A stretch of 49,492 nucleotides of DNA from Pleionea sp041591085. GTDB taxonomy: Bacteria > Pseudomonadota > Gammaproteobacteria > Enterobacterales > Kangiellaceae. This document shows, piece by piece, positions 42,390 to 49,492 of the stretch; position 1 is the first letter of the stretch; every line of letters starts with the position of its first letter. A program made the position numbers and the translations under genes. The stretch spans positions 1-49,492 of the forward strand of contig JBFHSP010000004.1 of NCBI GenBank assembly GCA_041591085.1, written 5' to 3'. The notes beneath the pieces were generated by a model. That model was given only the letters and a program-made list of their open reading frames with translations. It searched no databases and was not told where the DNA came from.

Positions 42390-43403
42390 CTACACCATGC
42401 TTTGATGCAATCGATAAATTTTCGCTTTTAAAGGAAAATCAGACTCGGACACTAGTGCCGCGCGGATCTCAGGCGATAATAGATCATTTAACTTTTCGAA
42501 GAGCCTTATAATATCGGTTTCACCGGCATAAACCTTTTCTATTTTTTCTTGTTGTTTTTCGTTAATAAAACCGCGATCAAGTAAATAACTACAAAATGCC
42601 TTGGCAGACGTAGTGTAAGGTACGAAAATTAAACGGTGAGAGTCTCGCTCGAACTCTTCGTCCGAAATATTTGCTTGTTTTTGATAATGCTCCAAGCCCG
42701 CTTCTTGCCATTGATAGAGTTCTTGTTCTTTAGTTAGTATAAAAGCCTCTTTCATTTGCTCAGCATTAACTTTCTCGCCCGTTTGTTGAGCTATTTTTAC
42801 AAACTCTTTGAAGGTTATGCCCCCTCGTCTTGCTTTCCATGCTTGATCTTGTTTATAGGAATTTTCAAAATATGTTCTGAACTCTCCCTCATTGATAATC
42901 CGAAACGACTCGGAACTTTCTTGAAGAAGCTCTTGTGCTTTGTTATGTAACATATCAATCGAATAAGAACTATCGACATCTTTATGTTGATTGGGTCTCG
43001 AATCTAGTGCCCCTGCAAAAGGCGCATTTGAAAAGGTAAACTCGTCACCATTTTCTGTTTCGCAAGCAATATCAATAAAAACGCCAAGAGATGCATGGTG
43101 ATAAATTACGGCAATAAGAGGGCCGCTAAAATAAGGAATTAATCGAAAGTCAGGCAGCTCGAATATTTCATATGCCGTACCAGGAGTAAAGCCTTCACTG
43201 ATTAGGTATTCAATATAAGCTTTTGCGCTTTTGTCACTAAGCCAGTCAGCACCTAAATCTTCATTAAGATGGATAATGATAGGATCGGTTTGACTGGGCG
43301 CTTGCAAAAACTGTTTAAGTTTTCTTTTTATGAACCAAATGGCAAGTGCAACAATAACAACCAGTGTGAGTAGGACTCCACCCAAAATTTGTAAAAATAA
43401 CAC
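42390..43403 (-). CDS. Membrane-anchored protein, unknown function
   Basis: A 337-residue protein I do not recognise. GTG start with AAGGAG ribosome binding site 8 bases upstream. One N-terminal hydrophobic segment (about residues 3-25) is followed by a basic stretch (IKRKLKQF), which suggests an N-out, C-in topology with a cytoplasmic soluble domain. That domain is acidic and helix-rich, and has two similar Phe/Asp-rich parts, GFTPGTAYEIFELPDFRLIPYFSGP (about 72-96) and FERDSHRLIFVPYTTSAKAFCSYLL. No enzymatic motif is visible. It has the 18-base imperfect palindrome shared with acs 27 bases upstream. Single gene between tamB and trmJ. Confidence 0.72.
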   Translation of the reverse strand: MLFLQILGGVLLTLVVIVALAIWFIKRKLKQFLQAPSQTDPIIIHLNEDLGADWLSDKSAKAYIEYLISEGFTPGTAYEIFELPDFRLIPYFSGPLIAVIYHHASLGVFIDIACETENGDEFTFSNAPFAGALDSRPNQHKDVDSSYSIDMLHNKAQELLQESSESFRIINEGEFRTYFENSYKQDQAWKARRGGITFKEFVKIAQQTGEKVNAEQMKEAFILTKEQELYQWQEAGLEHYQKQANISDEEFERDSHRLIFVPYTTSAKAFCSYLLDRGFINEKQQEKIEKVYAGETDIIRLFEKLNDLLSPEIRAALVSESDFPLKAKIYRLHQSMV

Positions 43404-43429
43404 TCTATGAACTCCTTCTTTTTATTATT

Positions 43430-43447
43430 TAACCTGAACTCGGGTTA
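43430..43447 (-). repeat. 18-base imperfect palindrome, copy 2
   Basis: Identical to the copy at 32799-32816 (TAACCTGAACTCGGGTTA). It lies 27 bases upstream of the GTG start of the 337-residue unknown gene, on the same relative strand as for acs. Confidence 0.6.
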
Positions 43448-43581
43448 TTTAGATACTTTTATGTAATCCATATTAATAAAAGTAGAATTTAGCTGATAGT
43501 ACCAATAAATTCTGTGATCTTGTCAACCATTTTTCATGGTGAACATTACAAGTAATACTAAACTTCCAATCATGCCTATCG

Positions 43582-44310
43582 TTAATCAGGGTTTGATTTA
43601 TTGAGGGATGTAAATATTCCTCTTAATAAGTTGATTTCTTTTTCTGTTGGCTCGGCTCGACTAAACAGTTGGCGAATTCGCTGCATGGTTTCGTTACGAG
43701 TTTGATTGCGTAAGAAGCCGGAATCCGTTAATGACGATTCTAGGTGCTGATAAAAATAGTTTACTTGTTCCTGGCGGGCAAACTCGGGTTGTGATGGTTT
43801 TAAAGACTCCATATTGAAATCTGAAAGTTGCTTAAACAATTCATAGCAAACTATTTGTACTGCAGAAGCCATATTAAGTACGTCGTATTCAGGGTTTCCG
43901 GGAATATAAAGCAATTGTTGGCATAAATTAATGTCATCATTACTCATTCCCATACGCTCACGGCCAAACACAATGGCTATTTTTTCGCTTGGGTGTTGTT
44001 TCATCCAACTCACCGCTTGTTCGCAAGTATTTTGTGGACGAGAATAACTACGCTGTTGCCTTGCCGTAGTCGCGAATACCTGAGTGCAATCTTTAATGGC
44101 GTTTGCTAATGAGTCCGTGACAATTGCGCTTTCCAAAATATCTAATCCACCTGCCGCTCTACTGGTGGCTTCTTCGTGAGGAAACTCAACAGGGTTTACT
44201 AGTACAAGCTCATTAAGTCCCATGGTTTTCATAGCGCGAGCTACCGCACCAATATTGCCGGGGTGAAAAGTTTGCAGTAATACAATTCGAATCGAAGATA
44301 ATAGAGTCAT
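43582..44310 (-). CDS. trmJ: tRNA (cytidine/uridine-2'-O-)-methyltransferase TrmJ
   Basis: SPOUT-class rRNA/tRNA 2'-O-methyltransferase, 242 residues (E. coli TrmJ 246). Markers: IRIVLLQTFHPGNIGAVARAMKTMGLNELVLVNP (residues 7-40), and the trefoil-knot SAM site IAIVFGRERMGMSNDDINLCQQLLYIPGNPEYDVLNMASAVQIVCYEL. The C-terminal extension (about 170-242, LESSLTDSGFLRNQTRNETMQRIRQLF) is typical of TrmJ, distinguishing it from TrmL. Modifies position 32 in several tRNAs. It follows yejK by 11 bases on the same strand, so co-transcription is likely. Confidence 0.93.
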   Translation of the reverse strand: MTLLSSIRIVLLQTFHPGNIGAVARAMKTMGLNELVLVNPVEFPHEEATSRAAGGLDILESAIVTDSLANAIKDCTQVFATTARQQRSYSRPQNTCEQAVSWMKQHPSEKIAIVFGRERMGMSNDDINLCQQLLYIPGNPEYDVLNMASAVQIVCYELFKQLSDFNMESLKPSQPEFARQEQVNYFYQHLESSLTDSGFLRNQTRNETMQRIRQLFSRAEPTEKEINLLRGIFTSLNKSNPD

Positions 44311-44321
44311 AACTATTGGTA

Positions 44322-45332
44322 CTATTGACTTTTCTTTTTTATGTAGCGGGTTAGCTGTGCTTTCAATGATTTTGGAATTTGTTTAAAAATAAGTTCATCG
44401 GAGTTTTCATCAAACACAATGTGATCACCAAACATTTCTGACGAAAAACTGATGCTTAAGTTTTTGTCTCGACCAAAAAACCGCACATATTTTTTGAGCG
44501 CCGCTCGGTCAGTATATATTTCATTTTTACCTTCAGGTTTTTGTTGTTGCATGTAAGCGGCAAATGCCTCCGGGTTTTCTTCTGAAAGTTGGCTAGATAA
44601 TTGATCTAAATGCACTGGAGCTCCACTCATATCTTGATCAATACAGTACTCGACAATTTTATTTTTAATTCTCTGAGTTTCGTTTTCAGGTTGTTGATCG
44701 ACATATTGATCCACTAACGATAAAAACTCATCGGTTTGAGCCTTTACATCCACGCTCGAAATAAAGCCAGAAAATAAAGTGAAGGCATCGGAAAGTTCTT
44801 TATTACCTCGACTGGCTATCTGCGACAAGTATTGATCCCAGCCGTCAACTTGCCATTGGCTGACATCGAGCTTAAATGCGAACTGAATTTTACTTGGATT
44901 GATGTATTCTAATGTATCTACTTCCATGTCTTTATCGATAAATTGCGCATCAGTGTGGTTAATCCAAAATACATAAACGAAGGTTTGTTCTAGCAATTCT
45001 TCAATAACCATTAAGCAGTGAGCACTAAAAGGTTCAGATGATTTTTCTAACTGTTGCTTAAAATGCTCCATAACCTGATGAGAAAAACTAGGAAAGCCTA
45101 AGCTGCCATCGAGTTGTTTTTGGATTAAGGCCGGTATCGGGTTATCGCCCATTTCAGGATTAAATAAACCGTATTGGCGCGAAGTACTCCGCTGAAACGC
45201 GAATTTTAGCTGATCAAATAATGACACTATCGGCCCTTCATTTTTTAATGAGTTAGGTCTTAGTGATAGAGTGACGGTGCCCGATGGTTTATTTCTTGCT
45301 ATTTTATGTAGTATGCAATGCTGTATGGTCAT
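44322..45332 (-). CDS. yejK: Nucleoid-associated protein YejK/NdpA
   Basis: NdpA-family nucleoid protein of 336 residues (E. coli YejK 335). Conserved stretches: MTIQHCILHKI, QLKFAFQRSTSRQYGLFN, FSAHCLMVIEELLEQTFVYVFWI, KELSDAFTLFSGFISSVDVKAQTDEFL, and the C-terminal KKYVRFFGRDKNLSISFSSEMFGD. Role: DNA-bound, nucleoid-associated; molecular activity is unknown. It lies 38 bases after uvrA on the minus strand and 11 bases before trmJ. Confidence 0.92.
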   Translation of the reverse strand: MTIQHCILHKIARNKPSGTVTLSLRPNSLKNEGPIVSLFDQLKFAFQRSTSRQYGLFNPEMGDNPIPALIQKQLDGSLGFPSFSHQVMEHFKQQLEKSSEPFSAHCLMVIEELLEQTFVYVFWINHTDAQFIDKDMEVDTLEYINPSKIQFAFKLDVSQWQVDGWDQYLSQIASRGNKELSDAFTLFSGFISSVDVKAQTDEFLSLVDQYVDQQPENETQRIKNKIVEYCIDQDMSGAPVHLDQLSSQLSEENPEAFAAYMQQQKPEGKNEIYTDRAALKKYVRFFGRDKNLSISFSSEMFGDHIVFDENSDELIFKQIPKSLKAQLTRYIKKKSQ

Positions 45333-45370
45333 ATTGGTTCCAAATTTTTTTAACTATATTTATTAAAGTT

Positions 45371-48199
45371 CTATTTTTTCTTTAACATCGGCTTTAAAAA
45401 ACGACCAGTGTGGGACACTTTGTTTTTAGCCACCTCTTCTGGTGTGCCGGTTGCGATGATTTCACCACCTTTATTGCCTCCTTCTGGACCCAAATCAATG
45501 ATCCAGTCGGCGGTTTTAATGACATCTAAGTTATGTTCAATCACAACTATGGTATTGCCATGATCACGTAGCTGGTGAAGTACTGAAAGGAGTTGTTTGA
45601 CATCGTGAAAATGTAAACCGGTAGTGGGTTCATCTAAAATATATAAAGTTTTACCGGTGTCTCGTTTGCTCAGTTCGCGTGATAATTTAACCCGCTGCGC
45701 TTCACCGCCAGAAAGTGTAGTAGCCGCTTGACCAAGTCTTATATAAGAAAGACCCACATCCATTAAGGTTTGCAATTTTCTCGCGATTACAGGCACTGCA
45801 TCAAAAAATTCGCGAGCATCTTCAACCGTTAGCTCAAGTACTTGATGAATGTTTAACCCTTTGTATAACACCTCTAAGGTTTCGCGATTATAGCGTTTGC
45901 CTTTACATACATCACATGGCACATAGACATCAGGTAAAAAGTGCATTTCTACTTTTAATACACCATCTCCTTGGCAAGCTTCACAGCGACCGCCTTTGAC
46001 ATTAAAACTAAATCGGCCCGGTTTATATCCACGGGCTCTTGCTTCTTGCGTGCCAGAAAATAACTCGCGTACTGGGGTGAAGATTCCGGTGTAAGTAGCA
46101 GGGTTTGAGCGCGGTGTTCTTCCAATTGGGCTTTGATCAATATCGACCACTTTATCGAAATGTTCGATGCCCTCATGACCTTCATGTGGCGACGCGGTTA
46201 ACGATTCAGCGCGGTTCAGTAGTTTAGCGGCAATAGGGTACAGGGTATCATTAATGAGTGTGGATTTACCGGAACCTGAAACACCTGTTACACAAGTAAA
46301 TAAGCCCACAGGAATTTCGGCGGTGACTTGTTTTAAATTATTGCCCGTGGCACCAAATAATTTAAAGGATTTTTTTGGATCAAATGGATGACGATTGGCT
46401 GGTATTTCTATTTGTTGTTTGCCTGATAGATACTCACCGGTTAAAGAGCGTTTTGATTTACAAATGGCCGCCAAGTTACCTTCAGCAACAATTTCTCCGC
46501 CATGCACTCCAGCACCAGGACCTATATCGATGATATGATCGGCTAGGCGAATGGCATCTTCATCATGTTCAACCACAATCACGGTGTTGCCTAAGTCGCG
46601 TAAGTGAATAAGCGTTTGTAGCAGACGATCGTTATCTCGTTGATGCAATCCAATAGAAGGTTCATCCAAAACATACATAACTCCAACCAAACCGGCACCA
46701 ATTTGACTGGCTAAACGAATACGTTGAGCTTCACCGCCCGATAACGTTTCTGCGCTTCTATCAAGTGTTAAATACTCAAGACCTACATTGACCAAAAATC
46801 CGAGTCGAGCTTGAATTTCTTTTAAAATTTTATCGGCAATTTGGCCTTTAGCACCTTTGAGTTTTAACTGCTCAAAATAGTTAAAACTTTCGCCAATCGC
46901 CATTTGAGTAACTGAAGGTAAATTTTTCGATTCAATCAGTACATGCCTTGCACTTCGAGTCAGTCGGGTACCTTCACAATTTGGACATGCCTGATGGGTC
47001 ATATACTTATTTAGTTCTTCGCGAACGGCGGTTGATTCAGTTTCGCGGTAGCGCCGCTCCATATTTGGAATAACACCCTCAAACGGATGATTGCGTACAT
47101 AAATATCACCGCGATCATTAATGTAATTAAACTCAATACTGGTGCGACCGCTGCCGTACAAAATAACCTTTTGAATTTTTTTCGGTAAATTTTCGAAAGC
47201 TTGTTCAATATCAAACTCGTAATGCTCAGCGAGTGATTTCAACATTTGATAGTAATAAATGCTGCGTCTATCCCAGCCTCTAATGGCGCCACCTGCTAAA
47301 GAAATTTCTGGGTTATGGATAACCCGTTCAGGATCGAAAAAGTTGTCTACGCCAAGGCCATCACATTCTTCACATGCACCTGCGGGATTATTGAAAGAAA
47401 ATAAACGCGGCTCGAGCTCCGTTAAACTGTGTCCGCATTCGGGGCAAGCAAATTTGGCAGAAAATAAAATATCGTCATGTTCGCCATCCATAAAATGAAT
47501 TTGGGCTAAACCATTGGCTAGTTCTAATGCGGTTTCAAAACTTTCGGCAATACGTTGTTGCAATTCAGCGCGCACCTTAAAACGATCAACTATCACTTCA
47601 ATGGTGTGTTTTTTATGCAAGTCCAGTTTAGGTGGCTCGCTTAATTCAATCACTTTGCCATTCACTCGGGCTCTAACATATCCTTGGGCTTGTAGTTCTT
47701 GAAATAGCTGTACGTGTTCGCCTTTGCGATTACGAACGACCGGTGCCATCAGCATCAGTTTGGTACTCTCTGGCTGCGCTAAGACTTGATCAACCATTTG
47801 TGAGACGGTTTGTGCTTTAAGTTCTAAATTATGATCGGGGCAAAAAGGTGTTCCAACCCGAGCAAATAACAGCCTCAAATAGTCATAAATTTCAGTGATG
47901 GTTCCAACAGTTGAACGAGGGTTATGAGAGGTTGATTTTTGTTCAATTGAAATGGCTGGCGATAAACCTTCAATATGATCAACATCCGGCTTTTCCATTA
48001 ATGATAAAAATTGACGGGCGTAAGTTGAAAGCGATTCAACGTAGCGTCGTTGGCCTTCAGCGTATAAGGTATCAAACGCTAATGATGACTTACCTGAGCC
48101 AGATAATCCGGTGATCACAATTAACTTGTCACGCGGTAAGGTTAAATTAACGTTTTTTAAATTATGGGTGCGTGCGCCACGTACTTCGATGGTGTCCAT
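45371..48199 (-). CDS. uvrA: Excinuclease ABC subunit UvrA
   Basis: Damage-recognition ATPase of nucleotide excision repair, 942 residues (E. coli 940). MDTIEVRGARTHNLKNVNL start, Walker A sites ITGLSGSGKSSLAF and VTGVSGSGKSTLI, two ABC signatures (TLSGGEAQRIRLA, TLSGGEAQRVKLS), and zinc-finger Cys pairs (CPECG, CEECDG, CEACQGDG, CDVCKG). I use ATG 48199, which fits the E. coli N-terminus; a longer frame from 48268 adds 23 unlike residues overlapping the divergent promoter region. No LexA-type CTGT-N8-ACAG box is visible in the 94-base gap to the divergent MFS gene, unlike E. coli. Confidence 0.97.
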   Translation of the reverse strand: MDTIEVRGARTHNLKNVNLTLPRDKLIVITGLSGSGKSSLAFDTLYAEGQRRYVESLSTYARQFLSLMEKPDVDHIEGLSPAISIEQKSTSHNPRSTVGTITEIYDYLRLLFARVGTPFCPDHNLELKAQTVSQMVDQVLAQPESTKLMLMAPVVRNRKGEHVQLFQELQAQGYVRARVNGKVIELSEPPKLDLHKKHTIEVIVDRFKVRAELQQRIAESFETALELANGLAQIHFMDGEHDDILFSAKFACPECGHSLTELEPRLFSFNNPAGACEECDGLGVDNFFDPERVIHNPEISLAGGAIRGWDRRSIYYYQMLKSLAEHYEFDIEQAFENLPKKIQKVILYGSGRTSIEFNYINDRGDIYVRNHPFEGVIPNMERRYRETESTAVREELNKYMTHQACPNCEGTRLTRSARHVLIESKNLPSVTQMAIGESFNYFEQLKLKGAKGQIADKILKEIQARLGFLVNVGLEYLTLDRSAETLSGGEAQRIRLASQIGAGLVGVMYVLDEPSIGLHQRDNDRLLQTLIHLRDLGNTVIVVEHDEDAIRLADHIIDIGPGAGVHGGEIVAEGNLAAICKSKRSLTGEYLSGKQQIEIPANRHPFDPKKSFKLFGATGNNLKQVTAEIPVGLFTCVTGVSGSGKSTLINDTLYPIAAKLLNRAESLTASPHEGHEGIEHFDKVVDIDQSPIGRTPRSNPATYTGIFTPVRELFSGTQEARARGYKPGRFSFNVKGGRCEACQGDGVLKVEMHFLPDVYVPCDVCKGKRYNRETLEVLYKGLNIHQVLELTVEDAREFFDAVPVIARKLQTLMDVGLSYIRLGQAATTLSGGEAQRVKLSRELSKRDTGKTLYILDEPTTGLHFHDVKQLLSVLHQLRDHGNTIVVIEHNLDVIKTADWIIDLGPEGGNKGGEIIATGTPEEVAKNKVSHTGRFLKPMLKKK

Positions 48200-48293
48200 G
48201 GTGTATAATGACCGCCTTTTTATTATTGAAGCAAAATCATTGCTGCACAAAATTTCATCAGGCAACAATAAAAAATGAACCCAAGATCATAAT

Positions 48294-49492
48294 ATGGATA
48301 CCGAAGTGAGCGCCAGTACTAATCCTTCTTATGTTGTTGAGCAAGACTCAAGCTCAATGAACAAAGTAGAGCGCACCACCGCATTGTCACTCAGTGCGGT
48401 GTTTGCGGTGCGTATGCTGGGGCTTTTTATGATATTGCCTGTGTTTGCAGTTCTTGGAGCCGAACTTGAGTTTGCTACCCCGTTTTTAATTGGTTTTGCT
48501 ATTGGCGCATACGGACTGAGCCAAGCATTACTGCAAATTCCATTTGGCCGACTTTCTGATCGTTTAGGTCGTAAGCCTGTCATTGTTTCAGGACTGATCT
48601 TGTTTGCCGTAGGTGGGGTTATTGCTGCGCTATCAGATTCTATTTATGGCGTAATCGCCGGAAGGCTGTTGCAAGGAGCTGGCGCCATTGCGGCAGCGGT
48701 TATGGCTTTGGCTGCCGATCTATCACGGGATGAGCAACGCTCAAAGGTAATGGCATCGATTGGTATGAGTATAGGTGGTGCGTTTGCTTTAGCTATGATG
48801 ATAGGGCCTATGTTTGCTGACTGGTGGGGATTATCAGGTCTGTTTTGGGCATCGAGTTTATTAGCTTTGGTGGCTATATCCATTATTTTATGGGCGACAC
48901 CCAGCCCAACTCACCGGTATGTGCAACGTGATGCTATAGCGGGTAAAGGTGACTTTAAGCATATTCTTAAGCATACCCAGTTGTGGCGGCTTAACACCGG
49001 AATATTTGCCCTACACTTTTTACTGACGGCTTTTTTTGTAACCTTCCCGACTCAGCTAGTGCCCTATGGCATTTCGCTTACCAGCAGTGGTTGGTTGTAT
49101 TTAGGCGTGATGATTGGCGCAGTGATTTTAATGATACCGCTGATTATTTGGGCGGAGAAAAAATGGCAGCATCGGAATGCGATGCTAGTTGCCATGGGAC
49201 TTATCGCTTTATTGCTACCATTATTGGGGAGCTACAACGGTGGTTTGGCCGGGCTAATTATTGCGATGATTTTGTTTTTTGCCGGTTTTAATGTGATGGA
49301 AGCTCTGTTTCCATCGCTCATATCACGTCTTGCACCTGCGTCGGCCAAAGGGGCTGCGCTTGGCGTTTATTCAACTAGCCAATTCTTAGGTGCGGCTGTA
49401 GGCGGTCCTGTAGCCGGGTTTATTTTGCAAGTGTCTGATGCCACAACAGTTTATTATTGTATCTCTGCGATTGCGGTTACTTGGATGGTGTT
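48294..49492 (+). CDS. MFS transporter, 3' end cut by window
   Basis: Multidrug-type MFS permease; the first 399 codons are visible. ATG 48294 opens MDTEVSASTNPSY; a second Met at about residue 22 (MNKVERTTALSLSAVF) is another possible start. MFS signature GRLSDRLGRKPVIV lies in loop 2-3, and RLLQGAGAIAAAVMALAADL in helix 4; about eleven hydrophobic segments are present. The sequence resembles YajR-type transporters, which carry a C-terminal ferredoxin-like domain that would lie beyond the window. Divergent from uvrA across 94 bases, a common arrangement in gammaproteobacteria, often followed by ssb. Substrate unknown. Confidence 0.88.
   Translation, partial: MDTEVSASTNPSYVVEQDSSSMNKVERTTALSLSAVFAVRMLGLFMILPVFAVLGAELEFATPFLIGFAIGAYGLSQALLQIPFGRLSDRLGRKPVIVSGLILFAVGGVIAALSDSIYGVIAGRLLQGAGAIAAAVMALAADLSRDEQRSKVMASIGMSIGGAFALAMMIGPMFADWWGLSGLFWASSLLALVAISIILWATPSPTHRYVQRDAIAGKGDFKHILKHTQLWRLNTGIFALHFLLTAFFVTFPTQLVPYGISLTSSGWLYLGVMIGAVILMIPLIIWAEKKWQHRNAMLVAMGLIALLLPLLGSYNGGLAGLIIAMILFFAGFNVMEALFPSLISRLAPASAKGAALGVYSTSQFLGAAVGGPVAGFILQVSDATTVYYCISAIAVTWMV

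Noticed and set aside
48200..48268. Longer UvrA start
   Set aside because: The 23 extra residues are absent from UvrA proteins I know and overlap the divergent promoter region; MDTIEVRGARTHNLK is the standard N-terminus.
1..49492. CRISPR arrays, tRNA or rRNA genes, transposases, prophage genes
   Set aside because: Read through both strands; no regularly spaced repeats, cloverleaf-like genes, DDE-type transposase frames or phage structural genes were seen.

Overview
The window reads as the chromosome of a fairly AT-rich, Gram-negative marine-type gammaproteobacterium. Evidence: LPS-type envelope machinery (TamA/TamB, PBP1B with a UB2H-like region, MipA/OmpV, TonB, CreD), GreB, TrmJ, YejK/NdpA, a cytochrome c5, PhaR, and the common uvrA/MFS divergent pair. 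Oceanospirillales, possibly Kangiellaceae, is my best guess; this is an inference from gene content, not a search result. I see no rRNA, tRNA, CRISPR array, prophage or insertion sequence. Both edges cut genes: a PstS-like protein on the left and an MFS transporter on the right.

Layout. 1-4.4 kb: pstS-like gene, thpR (-), mrcB, a HIT-family gene. 4.4-8.2 kb: a tight six-gene minus-strand operon (Bax-like lipoprotein, small membrane protein, CmpX-like mechanosensitive channel, SigX-like ECF sigma factor, histidine phosphatase, QueG-like Fe-S protein). 8.4-11.9 kb: three consecutive divalent-cation transport genes (mgtE, a CNNM/DUF21 protein, corA). 12-15.1 kb (-): diguanylate cyclase, rimK, and an aspartoacylase-family gene. 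15.2-16.9 kb (-): ArsR-type regulator, greB, mipA. 17-19.2 kb (+): an ArsP/DUF318-type permease translationally coupled to a eukaryotic-type glutathione synthetase, divergent from the ArsR-type gene across a palindromic operator. 19.3-26 kb: TonB-like protein, small Cys-rich protein, MFS transporter, creD, and a secreted NTF2-like protein plus metzincin-like metalloprotease pair. 26-26.7 kb: gene-free region with an elaborate multi-hairpin element. 26.7-33.5 kb: putA (no N-terminal DNA-binding domain), phaR, acs, cytochrome c5. 33.6-34.8 kb: REC-EAL response regulator. 35.1-42.3 kb: DUF432-mscS-tamA-tamB operon behind an extended -10 promoter overlapped by an 18-bp perfect palindrome. 42.4-49.5 kb: unknown membrane-anchored protein, trmJ, yejK, uvrA (all -), then the truncated MFS gene (+).

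Themes. Envelope and osmotic integrity recur: two mechanosensitive channel genes in separate operons (one with an ECF sigma factor and a peptidoglycan hydrolase, one with the TAM outer-membrane assembly module), PBP1B, CreD, TonB. c-di-GMP signalling appears twice (GGDEF protein directly upstream of rimK; REC-EAL protein). Carbon metabolism is represented by putA, phaR and acs. The most unusual assemblies are the ArsR/permease/eukaryotic-type glutathione synthetase cassette, the CmpX-SigX-like operon without an anti-sigma gene, the GGDEF-RimK pairing, and DUF432-MscS fused into the TAM operon. I also found an identical 18-bp imperfect palindrome just upstream of two unrelated minus-strand genes (acs and the 337-residue unknown). 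No statistics or database searches were run; family assignments rest on motif recognition.
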